From Dehalococcoidia bacterium UBA2991 (GTDB lineage Bacteria; Chloroflexota; Dehalococcoidia; Tepidiformales; Tepidiformaceae), in assembly GCA_002346645.1 (NCBI GenBank), contig DEAD01000003.1, positions 1-64,000 on the forward strand: DNA of 64,000 nt, written 5' to 3'. Of this stretch, positions 44,123 to 52,841 are shown piece by piece; the stretch's first letter is position 1, and each line of letters starts with the position of its first letter. The notes beneath the pieces were generated by a model. The model saw only the letters and a program-made list of their open reading frames with translations, did not search any database and had not been told where the DNA came from. The position numbers were made by a program, and so were the translations under genes.

Positions 44123-45193
44123 GTGAGCAATGCGACGCCCATTCCTCCAAAGCCACCGTCTCTAATCACTCGTCTTTCACGCCAGCGGGACATTGGGCGT
44201 GAAAGGCTAGCGTTGCGCTACGCCCGACGAACGGTAACCGTTCCAATCTACCTTGCGTCGTTCCTGATCAACATCGCGGCTGCGCCGATGTTCTTGCTCG
44301 TGGCCCTAATTGGTGATCTTGCTAGGCGGCGCGGAACAATTTTGGTGCGCTGCCTAATGGCGACTTGGGCATATCTAGCTGTGGAGACTTTCGGGCTCAT
44401 CCTTTTCTTGCCACTCTGGCTGATGGGCCTGGGAAGTGAAAGGCGACGGTTAGCCTTGCATCACTGGTTCGCTCGAGTTTGGGCGCGCTGGGTGTTCTGG
44501 AGCATCGTGCGACTTTTCGAGATGCGTGTCTTGGTGGAGGGCGACCAGGAGGCAGCTAAGGGGCCAGTCATCGTCTTCTGTCGGCATGTTTCTCCCGTAG
44601 ACAACCTTTTGCCCCTTGTTTTCCTGGAAGGGAAGCACGGGCTGTGGTTGCGGTGGGTGATGAACTCGTGGCTGGTACGTGACCCTTGCATCGACATTGT
44701 AGGCCATCGATTGAGGAGTACCTTTCTGACAGTCGGCTCTCGTGAGGGCTCGCGGCAGATAGCTAAGGTCTCAGCATTGGGAGTCGATCTCGAACCCCGT
44801 GAGGGCGTATTGGTCTTTCCGGAGGGGGCGCTTTTTACCCCCATGCGTCTAGCACGGGCGGTGGCCCGTATGCGTCGAAGTGGGAACGAGGAAGAAGCGC
44901 AGCTGGCAGAGGGTCTTCGGCACGTGCTTCCTCCGCAGTTGGGGGGCGCGCTTGCTTTACTTGAACGTGCTCCCGAAGCGGATGTTGTGTTCTGTGCTCA
45001 CACAGGGTTGGAAGGCGGCAGCTACCGTTCGTTGATGGCAGGGGGGATATTGCGCCGCGAAGTGCGCATTGCCTTCTGGCGGATTGCCAGAGCTGAGGTT
45101 CCAGCGGACATTGCTGGCCGGACCACCTGGCTACTTTCCCAATGGAGGCGAGTAGATGGGTGGATCGAGGAAAATGCACTCAGCCAGGACTGA
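44123..45193 (+). CDS. Acyltransferase, PlsC/LPLAT family
   Basis: A protein of about 356 residues with two or three N-terminal hydrophobic segments (PIYLASFLINIAAAPMFLLVAL; FGLILFLPLWLMGL), then the glycerolphosphate-acyltransferase domain. Motif I is RHVSPVDN (H-x4-D, about 155) and motif III is VFPEGALFTP (about 232). It probably esterifies a lysophospholipid or another hydroxyl acceptor at the membrane. The start is uncertain: GTG 44123 has AAGG upstream, while frame extension to 43964 runs into the divergent Rieske gene. Its stop codon lies inside the terminator hairpin at 45173-45200. Confidence 0.82.
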   Translation: MSNATPIPPKPPSLITRLSRQRDIGRERLALRYARRTVTVPIYLASFLINIAAAPMFLLVALIGDLARRRGTILVRCLMATWAYLAVETFGLILFLPLWLMGLGSERRRLALHHWFARVWARWVFWSIVRLFEMRVLVEGDQEAAKGPVIVFCRHVSPVDNLLPLVFLEGKHGLWLRWVMNSWLVRDPCIDIVGHRLRSTFLTVGSREGSRQIAKVSALGVDLEPREGVLVFPEGALFTPMRLARAVARMRRSGNEEEAQLAEGLRHVLPPQLGGALALLERAPEADVVFCAHTGLEGGSYRSLMAGGILRREVRIAFWRIARAEVPADIAGRTTWLLSQWRRVDGWIEENALSQD

Positions 45194-45200
45194 GTGCATT
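45173..45200. terminator. Terminator overlapping the acyltransferase stop codon
   Basis: AATGCACTCAG and CTGAGTGCATT form a perfect 11-base-pair stem with a six-base loop. The right arm includes the TGA stop (45191-45193) of the acyltransferase gene. It also ends the convergent alcohol dehydrogenase gene 10 bases away. Confidence 0.75.
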
Positions 45201-45209
45201 GCTTGCTAC

Positions 45210-46295
45210 TTAGAAGACCACGACCCCGCGGGCATTCTTTCCGGCAGTCATGTCTTCATAGGCTTGGGCTACGTCTTCAATCGGATAGGTGGTGGTAACT
45301 AGTGAGTCGAGGTCGAGTTTGCCTGCGCGGTACCAGTCAAGCATTCGTGGGAAGTCGCGCACGCTGGCGCCTTTTCCGCAGAACGAACCCTTGAGTGTCT
45401 TCTCGGTCATAGCAAACAGACCCGCTGAGAGGGAGAAGGAGTCATCGAAACGCCCTACTCCCACGATTGTGGCAGTACCACCCCGCCGAGCGGCTGTATA
45501 AGCCTGCTCCATGGCTTCGCCGATGCCGATTGCTTCGAAGGTATAGTCGGCGCCGCGCCCACCGGTTAGAGCTAGGACTTGCTCTACGGGGTTTTCGACT
45601 GAGGCATCGATGACGTGTGTGGCGCCGAGTTTTTTTGCAAACTCGAGCTTGGCAGGGTTCGTGTCGATTGAAATCAGTGTGGAGGCGCCAGCGATGCGGC
45701 AGCCCTGAAGGACGCTAAGTCCGACACCGCCGCAGCCCCAGATTGCGCAGCTCCCACCGGGCCGCACCTCGGCCGTATTGATTGCTGCCCCGACTCCTGT
45801 GATTACACCACAACCTAGTAGGGAGGCACTGACTAGGGGGATGTCATCGTCGATTTTGATGGCAGTATTTTCAGCAACGACGGTGTACTCGCAGAGGCCG
45901 CCAATAGAAGCGAAGGGCATGAGGTCCATGTCGTCCAGGTGGAAAGGGAAGTTTCCACCCAGGGCTAAGGGCATGCGCTCGCACTGGGCAAACATTCCCT
46001 CAACGCACTGGAAGCAGCGCCCGCAGAAGGCGGTTGTAGTCAGGATGACGTGATCCCCAGGGGCTACTGAGGTGACACCCGGGCCGGTGGACTCCACGAT
46101 TCCGGCTCCCTCGTGTCCGAGGACTAGGGGGCTGGTCTGCGGTAACACGGATTGTAGAACTGATAGATCTGTGTGGCAGAGGCCGCATGCGCTCAGCTTG
46201 ACCCGAACCTGACCCTGGCCAGGTTCGTCTACGGTAACTGTCTCTACTTCGAGTGGTGTCCCTGACCCACGCAGTACAGCTGCCTTGGCTTCCAT
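45210..46295 (-). CDS. Zinc-dependent alcohol dehydrogenase, class III-like MDR
   Basis: A 361-residue dehydrogenase with the catalytic zinc ligands CGLCHTDL (about 37) and GHEGAGIVE (about 63), structural-zinc cysteines CGRCFQCVEGMFAQC (about 91-105), and the Rossmann motif GCGGVGLSVLQG (about 190). It resembles the long MDR forms that use NAD and, in Actinobacteria, mycothiol or other cofactors for formaldehyde and alcohols. ATG 46295 follows GGAGG; the frame extension of 31 residues is unlikely. It is divergent from holA with about 107 bases between starts. Substrate unknown. Confidence 0.9.
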   Translation of the reverse strand: MEAKAAVLRGSGTPLEVETVTVDEPGQGQVRVKLSACGLCHTDLSVLQSVLPQTSPLVLGHEGAGIVESTGPGVTSVAPGDHVILTTTAFCGRCFQCVEGMFAQCERMPLALGGNFPFHLDDMDLMPFASIGGLCEYTVVAENTAIKIDDDIPLVSASLLGCGVITGVGAAINTAEVRPGGSCAIWGCGGVGLSVLQGCRIAGASTLISIDTNPAKLEFAKKLGATHVIDASVENPVEQVLALTGGRGADYTFEAIGIGEAMEQAYTAARRGGTATIVGVGRFDDSFSLSAGLFAMTEKTLKGSFCGKGASVRDFPRMLDWYRAGKLDLDSLVTTTYPIEDVAQAYEDMTAGKNARGVVVF

Positions 46296-46402
46296 CTCTA
46301 CCTCCGCGCGCCGCCGGGCTGGCTGGGGCGCCGGCCGGAATTGTACGGGTAAGGCAGTCAAGGAGTGGTGGGCTAGGGTTATCATCACAAGGTGGGGCGC
46401 TG

Positions 46403-47476
46403 GTGATTATCGTTCTGCATGGCCAAGACGAATTGCGACTGCGGCGGCGCTTGGAGGGGATTCGGGCTGCTGGGGATGGGGTTGAAGCGGCTGATGTAGT
46501 GCTTCTGGATGGGCGGGTCGTAAAGCCAGAGGAAATACTTGGCCCCTCTCTTACGGCACCTTTTCTTTCTTCGCAAAGGATTGTGATTGTCGAGGGATTG
46601 CTGGGGCGATTTGATGGGGGTGGTGGAAAGGGCGGGACTCGGGGAGCTCGTATCGATTCCTTCAACTCCCTTTTTGAGGCCTTGGCAGTAGGTATTCCGG
46701 AGACGACGACATTGGTGTTCGTTGAGGCCAACTTAAACGCAGGTCGAAATCCTTTTCTGCGGCGCTTGGATGAGATAGGCGGCTTGGAGGTGGAGCACTT
46801 CCCCGAACTAAAACGGGGTGAGTTGGTGAAGTTCGTGCGGGAGGAGGCACAGCTTCAGGGAGTAAATTTTCAGAGAGGGCGTTCAGTTCGGGTGTTACCA
46901 GAGGAAGAGGAGTGGCGTCGGCCTCGCGAAGATGACCCTGCTCAACTTTTGGCGGCCCTGCATCCAAATACGCTAGAGCTGGCTCAAGAACTGGAGAAAC
47001 TTGCGCTATATACGATGGGGCGGCAGGCAACGGTTGACGATATTGATTTGCTTTGCGGAGGCGAACGAGAAGCAACAATTTGGGAGTTTGTCGACGGAGT
47101 TTTGGATGGGGATATGACGAAGGCACTTCAGGCGATGCGTTTCCTGCTTTCCAGAGGGGAGAGTGTGAATAGCTTGCTAGGACAGCTTGGTGCAGCCTAC
47201 CGGCCTTTGGTTACCGTGCTTAATTTAATGGAGGACGGGGAGAGCCCCGAAGGGATTGGGAAGGCAATTCGCCGTCCCTGGCCGCGACTGCGAGATGCTG
47301 CTATCAGGCGTGCGCAAGGGTTGGGGCAGGAGGGTGTGAAAGGGGCGTACGAGGTATTGGTGGTGGCAGACCGCTCAATAAAGCTAGGTGAGGTTCGGGA
47401 CGAGTTTGCGTTGGAAGTGGCAGTGACGCGCTTGGTGGCATTTGCCTCAGGGGAGGGCCACCGCCGCGCATCCTGA
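46403..47476 (+). CDS. holA: DNA polymerase III delta subunit
   Basis: A clamp-loader subunit of about 357 residues that opens the beta clamp. It begins VIIVLHGQDELRLRRRLEGI and continues with VVLLDG, the SLTAPFLSSQRIVIVEGLL segment, an inactive AAA-like domain and a C-terminal collar (NSLLGQLGAAYRPL; LEVAVTRLV). A Glu/Arg-rich loop near residue 170 (EEEEWRRPRED) is longer than in many homologues. GTG 46403 was chosen because GGTGGGG precedes it and homology starts there. The gene stands alone. Confidence 0.85.
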   Translation: MIIVLHGQDELRLRRRLEGIRAAGDGVEAADVVLLDGRVVKPEEILGPSLTAPFLSSQRIVIVEGLLGRFDGGGGKGGTRGARIDSFNSLFEALAVGIPETTTLVFVEANLNAGRNPFLRRLDEIGGLEVEHFPELKRGELVKFVREEAQLQGVNFQRGRSVRVLPEEEEWRRPREDDPAQLLAALHPNTLELAQELEKLALYTMGRQATVDDIDLLCGGEREATIWEFVDGVLDGDMTKALQAMRFLLSRGESVNSLLGQLGAAYRPLVTVLNLMEDGESPEGIGKAIRRPWPRLRDAAIRRAQGLGQEGVKGAYEVLVVADRSIKLGEVRDEFALEVAVTRLVAFASGEGHRRAS

Positions 47477-47488
47477 TTGGGTAATCAG
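47473..47488. terminator. Hairpin at the holA stop
   Basis: CTGATT and AATCAG pair over GGGT; the stem includes the holA TGA stop. No T-run follows, so the strength is doubtful. Confidence 0.3.
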
Positions 47489-47561
47489 CTGATGCTTGTC
47501 CAGAGCAATTCCTGGTCGGAGACATCTCGCTCAGAAAGAATGGGCGGGAGGGTCTTCGAGC

Positions 47562-48197
47562 CTAGCCGATGGGGCGGATAGAGGAGATGAACCGACCCTG
47601 AATGCTTACGTTATCAGGGTCTGCATAGATCGGGGGCATAGAAGAATTGGCAGGCTGGAGGCGTATGCGATCCTTTTCTCGGTAGAGGCGCTTGAGAGTA
47701 ACCTCGCCTCGATCCTGTAGCCAGACGGCCACCTTCTCGCCGTCGGCAGCGGTGGTAGCAGGCTCTAGGAAGACTATGTCCCCGTCATCAATGAGGTCTT
47801 CGATCATGGAAGTACCTTTTACGCGAAGGGCAAAAACGTTTTCATGGCCGCGCACCATTTCTTCGGTGACAGTGACGGTATCTTCGACGTCGCTTGCCCA
47901 ACGGTCGCTGGTAGGTACTGGAATTGGCTGGCCGGCTGCTATGGAGCCAAGTACTGGGATGTCAACGGTTCCGCGCCTTCGTCTTCCTTCAAGCAGTTCG
48001 ATACCACGTGAAACCTCACGGTCTCGCCGCAGAAGACCCTTCTCTTCAAGCCTGCGAAGGTTGTAATCGACAACAGAGGTACTACTTATCCCGCACCCGA
48101 ACTGGATATCTCGGATGGAGGGTGGATAGTCTTTTTCGTCGATGAAGTCGCGGATAAATTCGATGATCTGGCTTTGCTTTGTGGAAAGTTCGCTCAT
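47562..48197 (-). CDS. lexA: LexA repressor
   Basis: A 211-residue SOS repressor and protease. The winged HTH is at residues 1-65 (PSIRDIQFGCGISSTSVVDYNLRRLEEKGLL). The Ala-Gly cleavage site is in GSIAAGQPIP (about 88), the catalytic Ser in KGTSMIEDLIDDGDIV (about 127) and the Lys in GEKVAVWL (about 163). It controls DNA-damage genes and is cleaved when RecA filaments form. ATG 48197 is preferred because a LexA box lies just upstream of it, inside an unneeded 13-residue frame extension. It is divergent from queG. Confidence 0.95.
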   Translation of the reverse strand: MSELSTKQSQIIEFIRDFIDEKDYPPSIRDIQFGCGISSTSVVDYNLRRLEEKGLLRRDREVSRGIELLEGRRRRGTVDIPVLGSIAAGQPIPVPTSDRWASDVEDTVTVTEEMVRGHENVFALRVKGTSMIEDLIDDGDIVFLEPATTAADGEKVAVWLQDRGEVTLKRLYREKDRIRLQPANSSMPPIYADPDNVSIQGRFISSIRPIG

Positions 48198-48208
48198 GCC
48201 TCGCCTCG

Positions 48209-48222
48209 CGAACGGATGTTCT
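48209..48222. promoter_or_regulatory. LexA (SOS) box
   Basis: CGAACGGATGTTCT matches the Gram-positive-type consensus CGAACRNRYGTTYC at 13 of 14 positions and lies 12 bases upstream of lexA. It indicates autoregulation by LexA. Confidence 0.85.
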
Positions 48223-48258
48223 CTCTTAGTGAACAACGGGCAATCGTTATCGTCAAGG

Positions 48259-48271
48259 GTGTTCGGAACAC
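48259..48271. promoter_or_regulatory. Palindrome between lexA and queG
   Basis: GTGTTC and GAACAC flank a single G, 40 bases before the queG start. It resembles LexA half-sites (GTTC/GAAC) but with the wrong spacing. Function uncertain. Confidence 0.35.
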
Positions 48272-48311
48272 TAGGGTTGTGGTGGAAGGCTAGCTGCGCT
48301 TTGCTAAGGGC

Positions 48312-49487
48312 ATGAACACGCGGCAGCGGGTAAATGAGCTTGCCAGAGATGTCGGCTTTGATCTGGTCAGGTTTGCTGGCCCGGAGATACTAGGAGAGGC
48401 TCGGGCTGCAACATTGGAGGCTCATGCGGACGGGCGCCTGGCCGACCTTGGTTGGATGACAGAAGACTGGATTGAGCGAGCGACTGACCCTCAAAAATTC
48501 TTGGCTGATACAAAGACGGTTGTTCTGTTGGCTATTGCTGGACATGCCCCCGATCCGGTGCAGCAGGGGGACCGAACCCGTGGTCGTGTTGCTCGGTATG
48601 CCCGGGGTCGTGACTACCATCGTGTGTTTGAGTCCATGCTCCGGCGACTAACTAAGGCCATTAGGGAGGAGTTAGGCGGGGAGGCTCGGGCAACGGTCGA
48701 CTATGGTCCGTTACTTGAACGGCCACTGGCCGCACGCGCAGGGCTTGGGTGGCTAGGAAAGTCAACGATGTTGCTAGCGCCTGGATTTGGTCCCTGGGTG
48801 TTACTTGGGGCAGTTGCAACGACCCTGTCAATCCGGCCTGATGCCCCGCTGCGAAAGTCCTGTGGGACTTGCGAGCGGTGCGTTGTGGCGTGCCCCACAG
48901 GTGCAATTGCCCCAGATGGGGGTGTGCTGGATTCAAGGCTCTGCATCAGCTACCACACAATCGAGAACCGTAAGGCGATTCCTCGCTCTTTGCGTTCAAA
49001 GTTTGGTGACTGGATTTTTGGTTGCGATGATTGTCTTGACTCGTGTCCGGTGGGATCTGGAAACGCAGGTAGTCACAGTGATTTTGTCCCTTCCACAGCC
49101 GAAGATGCTTTTCCGCCGCTAGCCGAATTGTTGGAAATGGATGATGTTGCGTTTAGGGAGCGTTATCGCGGACGAGCTGTGCAGCGGGCTACTCGTGATG
49201 GTTTTCTGCGGAATGTCTGTGTGGCATTGGGGAATGTAGGTAATCTCGACGATGTGGAGGCACTAAAGGGAGCATTGGGGGATGGTGCGGCGCTGGTGCG
49301 GGGGCACGCTGCCTGGGGCCTGGGTGAGATAGCAAGACGGCATGGTGGAGGCGGAGAAATGATTGAGATGCTGGAGAGGCGTTTAGCAGCGGAGGGAGAT
49401 GGCTGGGTTGGGGAAGAAATCGAGAGGGCCCTGGTGGTTGTACGTGAACACATGCGCCAATCTTTGGAGGATGGCTCTGTCAGTTGA
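48312..49487 (+). CDS. queG: Epoxyqueuosine reductase
   Basis: A 391-residue cobalamin- and Fe-S-dependent enzyme for the last step of queuosine synthesis in tRNA. It has the RYARGRDYHRVF segment (about 97), DYGPLLERPLAARAGLGWLGKST (about 135-157), two 4Fe-4S motifs (CGTCERCVVACPTGAI, about 190; CDDCLDSCPVG, about 237) and a C-terminal HEAT-like repeat region (VRGHAAWGLGEIARRHGG). Its length and domain order match the family. The ATG follows AAGGG. It is divergent from lexA and convergent with plsX. Confidence 0.93.
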   Translation: MNTRQRVNELARDVGFDLVRFAGPEILGEARAATLEAHADGRLADLGWMTEDWIERATDPQKFLADTKTVVLLAIAGHAPDPVQQGDRTRGRVARYARGRDYHRVFESMLRRLTKAIREELGGEARATVDYGPLLERPLAARAGLGWLGKSTMLLAPGFGPWVLLGAVATTLSIRPDAPLRKSCGTCERCVVACPTGAIAPDGGVLDSRLCISYHTIENRKAIPRSLRSKFGDWIFGCDDCLDSCPVGSGNAGSHSDFVPSTAEDAFPPLAELLEMDDVAFRERYRGRAVQRATRDGFLRNVCVALGNVGNLDDVEALKGALGDGAALVRGHAAWGLGEIARRHGGGGEMIEMLERRLAAEGDGWVGEEIERALVVVREHMRQSLEDGSVS

Positions 49488-49488
49488 T

Positions 49489-49698
49489 TTAGAGACGTAG
49501 GCCGAGTAACTCTCGTGTGACAGTGCCATCCTCGGCAACGTTCACTACTACCCAGGTGATACGTAGTTTGAAGCGATCCTCGCTGGTCTCGAGCCAGACC
49601 TCGTCGCCCTTCTCCCATCGGTAGTCGGATTCGATGGTGGCATAGTGCTGGCCCTTGCTGCCCGTAAACTCATCAGCTTCAAAAAAACTTGTCTTCAT
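49489..49698 (-). CDS. Small hypothetical protein downstream of plsX
   Basis: A 69-residue protein whose ATG overlaps the plsX stop in TGATG, which implies translational coupling. It is beta-rich and charged (SDYRWEKGDEVWLETSEDRFKLRITWVVVN, residues 24-53), ending LLGLRL. No membrane segment or cysteine is present. Family not recognised; location alone suggests a link with phospholipid synthesis. Confidence 0.6.
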   Translation of the reverse strand: MKTSFFEADEFTGSKGQHYATIESDYRWEKGDEVWLETSEDRFKLRITWVVVNVAEDGTVTRELLGLRL

Positions 49699-50768
49699 CA
49701 ACTCAAGTCCTCGTCGTTACTGTCATTTTGAACGGTGCTGTTTTCGATCAAGCCTCGGGCGGGGACACGATTTGCAATTTCGTGCATCTGAGCTAGAACC
49801 CCCTTGCGGACAGCCTCTCCAGCAGCGCGAATTCCTCCGAGAATTGCACGTGCATCTGAGCGGCCGTGGGCGATGAAGACGACACCATCGACTCCGAGAA
49901 GTTGGGCACCGCCGTATTCAGCATAGTCGAGGCGACGCTGGGCCTTGAGCAACTCAGGCCGCAAGACCATGCCAGCCAACAAATTCCAGGGTGTTTGTTT
50001 CACAGCCTGCCGGAGCTCATTGAAGACGAGTTCTGCTACTCCCTCCACGGTTTTGATGAAGATGTTGCCGGTGAATCCATCCATTACGGCGACATCGGCC
50101 GCATATTGGGGAATCTGGCCAGCTTCGATATTCCCCACGAAGTTGAGGTCGCTAGCATGGAGAGCTTGGTTTACCTCGATTACCAGCTGACTGCCCTTGG
50201 AGTCCTCTTCGCCGATGGAGACCAACCCGATGCGAGGGGATTCGATTCCATGCAAGAATTCCATTACGGCAGAGCCCATATGTGCGTATTGGATGAGGTG
50301 GGCTGGGCGAGAGTCAGCGTTAGCTCCTACATCGAGAATCATCGTAGGACCCTGGCCGGCGGATACGACAATGCCAAGGGCAGGGCGGGCAATGCCAGAT
50401 ATTCGTCCCAGGCGAAGGAGTCCAGCGGTCAGGGTTGCTCCAGTGTTGCCGGTTGTGACAAAAGCGTCTGCCTTGCCCTCTTTTACGAGCTGCATTCCAA
50501 CGTTAATGGAGGATTCCGGTTTTGCTTTTACTGCATCGATCGTGTCGTGCATGGAGATGACGTCCGGAGCATGGATAACATGGAGGTTTGCAGGAGGGTC
50601 TTCGATCTCGGCCGATACTTCATGCTCGCGACCGACGAGGAAGATTTCAACATCTAGTCTGCGGGCAGCTAGTAGAGAACCCCTAACAACCTCGGCTGGG
50701 CCGTGGTCGCCACCCATTGCATCAACGGCGATTCTTGGAAACTCTTGGCCTAGTGGCGCTCGGTTCAT
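49698..50768 (-). CDS. plsX: Phosphate acyltransferase PlsX
   Basis: A 356-residue enzyme that makes acyl-phosphate from acyl-ACP for phosphatidic acid synthesis. It has RIAVDAMGGDHGP at the N-terminus, the HASDVISMHD-type segment (HAPDVISMHDTI), TGNTGATL (about 106), MDGFTGNIFIKTVEG (about 228) and the C-terminal HGRSDARAI. Its length is normal. The start ATG has no strong ribosome site. It is followed by the coupled 69-residue gene; rpmF and fabH, common neighbours elsewhere, are not adjacent. Confidence 0.94.
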   Translation of the reverse strand: MNRAPLGQEFPRIAVDAMGGDHGPAEVVRGSLLAARRLDVEIFLVGREHEVSAEIEDPPANLHVIHAPDVISMHDTIDAVKAKPESSINVGMQLVKEGKADAFVTTGNTGATLTAGLLRLGRISGIARPALGIVVSAGQGPTMILDVGANADSRPAHLIQYAHMGSAVMEFLHGIESPRIGLVSIGEEDSKGSQLVIEVNQALHASDLNFVGNIEAGQIPQYAADVAVMDGFTGNIFIKTVEGVAELVFNELRQAVKQTPWNLLAGMVLRPELLKAQRRLDYAEYGGAQLLGVDGVVFIAHGRSDARAILGGIRAAGEAVRKGVLAQMHEIANRVPARGLIENSTVQNDSNDEDLS

Positions 50769-50854
50769 GCCGGTTTGCTACGTTCGGTCGTTCGTTTGCT
50801 TCTGCGAGACAACACCCCCAGTCCGCAGTCTCATAGAGCCAAAGAACGTCCGAT

Positions 50855-51625
50855 CTAGCTGCTCCTTTCGGTGGGTTCGGCGGTAACAATCAGCCGCTCG
50901 CTGGTATCCGTCAATGCTCCTAGCGAGTAGTTGCCCCAGCTGTCGAGAATGCGGAGCCCAGCCGACTTGAGCATGGAGGCAAGCTCGGCATGTTTCACAT
51001 AGCGCATCAAGTGCTCGGTTTCGACCAGGCTTGCTGGGCCGTGTTTCTCGTCAAGCTCGTAGCGGATACGTAACCGGCGAACTTGGGAAACGAGATCGTC
51101 GTGATGTGTGTGCCAGACATTTAGGAGTTTGCCATCAAAGGAACCGGAGAAGGCGAGGAAAGGCTCGCCGTTGAATTTGGGTTCGAGCCAGTGGCCCGGC
51201 CCAGCTACATCTATGGCGAGCCGTCCTTGAGGTTCTAGGGCAAAGGCGGCAGCTTGCAGGATGGAGATTTGCTCGCTTGGAGTAGTGCAAGCAAGGAGGA
51301 CGTCGTTTGGCATGATGATGGTAGGGAAGGATTCCGATGGGAGTACGACATCTGGTAGCCGCCCAGCCAGGAATTTGATCTTGAGACTTTCTGTGGCTGC
51401 CCGTTCTCGGGCGGCGCTAAGCATCGCAGGGGAAGGATCGAGGCCGATGATGGAATGGCCAGCCCGAGCAAGTGGGATTGCGATGCGTCCTGTTCCGGTA
51501 CCTACTTCAAGGAGGGGCCCTCCTTGCTCTGTGGCGAACGGAATCCAAAAGTTTAAATCCTCGCCTGCGTCCCCGTGGATGGTGTCGTAGAAAGGAGCGT
51601 CAAAGGCGTAGGGGTCCTTAACCAT
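50855..51625 (-). CDS. Class I SAM-dependent methyltransferase
   Basis: A 256-residue methyltransferase. It begins DAPFYDTIHGDAGEDLNFWI, has motif I LLEVGTGTGRIAIPLA (about 38-53), the acidic GLDPSPAML (about 62) and motif IV around SFPTIIMPNDVLL (about 100). The second half (RLRIRYELDEKHGPASLVETEHLMRYV) binds the acceptor, which is unknown. It lies between plsX (86 bases downstream) and the divergent NTF2-like gene. Confidence 0.88.
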   Translation of the reverse strand: MVKDPYAFDAPFYDTIHGDAGEDLNFWIPFATEQGGPLLEVGTGTGRIAIPLARAGHSIIGLDPSPAMLSAARERAATESLKIKFLAGRLPDVVLPSESFPTIIMPNDVLLACTTPSEQISILQAAAFALEPQGRLAIDVAGPGHWLEPKFNGEPFLAFSGSFDGKLLNVWHTHHDDLVSQVRRLRIRYELDEKHGPASLVETEHLMRYVKHAELASMLKSAGLRILDSWGNYSLGALTDTSERLIVTAEPTERSS

Positions 51626-51700
51626 CCAGCGAGCGTACTACGGACGGAGTGTTTCTTGGGGTTGTTGGGGGCGAGGCAAGGGGTGAGAATCAACAACAAG

Positions 51701-52216
51701 ATGAGCTTGCAAGTGGGGATGCAGGAAGCTGCTGATGAGCGGGCCATAAGGCACGTGCTTACGCGGTATGCACGTGCAATCGATCGCTTTGACATGGACT
51801 TGTTGCGAACGGTCTACCACTCTGATGCGTATGACGACCATGGTGGTTACAAGGGCGATATAGAGGGGTTCATTGAGTACTTAAAAGAGGTGTTGCCTCG
51901 CTTTCAATCGACCCAGCACTTTCTTGGGAATATTCATGTCGAACTAGATGGGGACCGAGCCCACTCGGAGACCTACTGCCAGGCATGGCATCGTATAGCG
52001 GGGGACCCCGAGACCCAAGCACATGACAGTGTGGCGGGCCTTCGCTATGTGGACCTTTTCGAGCGCCGCAATGGGGAGTGGCGAATCGCTCGGCGGAAGG
52101 TTGTAATTGATTGGATGCGTGATGACCCGGTCGTTAATGGAGGCGGTGGTGTGGCACAGGGAACGCAGTATGGCCGTCGAGACCGTGGCGACCCTGTGTA
52201 CCACTTCGGCCGTTAG
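51701..52216 (+). CDS. SnoaL/NTF2-like protein
   Basis: A 171-residue cone-shaped NTF2 fold of the SnoaL-like_4 type: helices EAADERAIRHVLTRYARAIDRFDMDLLRTVYHSDAYDD (residues 8-45), where His-Asp and DH pairs resemble scytalone dehydratase and SnoaL active residues, then the curved sheet FLGNIHVELDG and YVDLFERRNGEWRIARRKVVIDW. Such proteins bind or convert hydrophobic small molecules such as polyketides and steroids. ATG 51701 starts where the homology starts; its ribosome site is weak. The stop overlaps the convergent SRPBCC gene by four bases. Confidence 0.8.
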   Translation: MSLQVGMQEAADERAIRHVLTRYARAIDRFDMDLLRTVYHSDAYDDHGGYKGDIEGFIEYLKEVLPRFQSTQHFLGNIHVELDGDRAHSETYCQAWHRIAGDPETQAHDSVAGLRYVDLFERRNGEWRIARRKVVIDWMRDDPVVNGGGGVAQGTQYGRRDRGDPVYHFGR

Positions 52217-52737
52217 CGAGTTGGAGGATTGAGCGCGTCGCCAGCTATGAAGGCGAGTTGCTGGTCTGTCATTCGTTCGACGTTGAAAGCACGGAACACA
52301 AGACGGGCTATCGCTATGAAGAGGCCTGGTCCACGGAAGGTCTCTTCGCTGATAAGAATGGCTCCTTTGTCAGCCGGCTGGACCTCCCAGGCGTGGATGG
52401 CGTCGACCCAGAGATAGCGTGCACTCCAGGCTACCCGGTGTCCCTCTTCAACCTGGACCACAGTGAGCTTGAATACTGGTAGGAAGGGACCGCGCCGTAC
52501 CTGCTCGCGGTAGCGCCGACCCACCACCCACCACTTGCCGTCGGAAGGTGGTGGGTCTCCTATGGGTCGGACCCAGCGGATGAACTCATCTCGGACCGGC
52601 CAGCGAGGAAGATCGATAAGCGCTTCCCAGACGGCTGCGGGTGGTGCAGCCACAGGCAGGCTGCGTCGGATCACAAGATGCGGTTCAAAGACCCGAGTAA
52701 GGGCATTCGGCAAGCTCCAAGGGAAGTAGCGCATCAC
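52213..52737 (-). CDS. SRPBCC (START/polyketide cyclase-like) protein
   Basis: A 174-residue protein with the SRPBCC hydrophobic-pocket fold: VIRRSLPVAAPPAAVWEALIDLPRWPVRDEFIRWV (residues 22-56), then strands around FKLTVVQVEEGHRVAW and KGAILISEETF, with a final long helix. Members bind lipids, steroids or polyketide intermediates. GGAGG lies before both a GTG (52737) and the following ATG. It is divergent from the tandem SDR genes by about 105 bases and convergent with the SnoaL-like gene, so all may concern the same small molecule. Confidence 0.8.
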   Translation of the reverse strand: MMRYFPWSLPNALTRVFEPHLVIRRSLPVAAPPAAVWEALIDLPRWPVRDEFIRWVRPIGDPPPSDGKWWVVGRRYREQVRRGPFLPVFKLTVVQVEEGHRVAWSARYLWVDAIHAWEVQPADKGAILISEETFRGPGLFIAIARLVFRAFNVERMTDQQLAFIAGDALNPPTR

Positions 52738-52841
52738 TTACAACCTCCACCTAATGGGCGGGAGTTTTTGTGTACTTGTCCGGAATGTCTGGCGCTTGGC
52801 TATCATGCGTCCATCGTACAGCCGTGCGAAAGGGGGGGAGC

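Noticed and set aside
49866..50657. Open frame of 263 codons opposite plsX
   Set aside because: plsX motifs on the minus strand are clear; the plus-strand frame has no motif or start signal.
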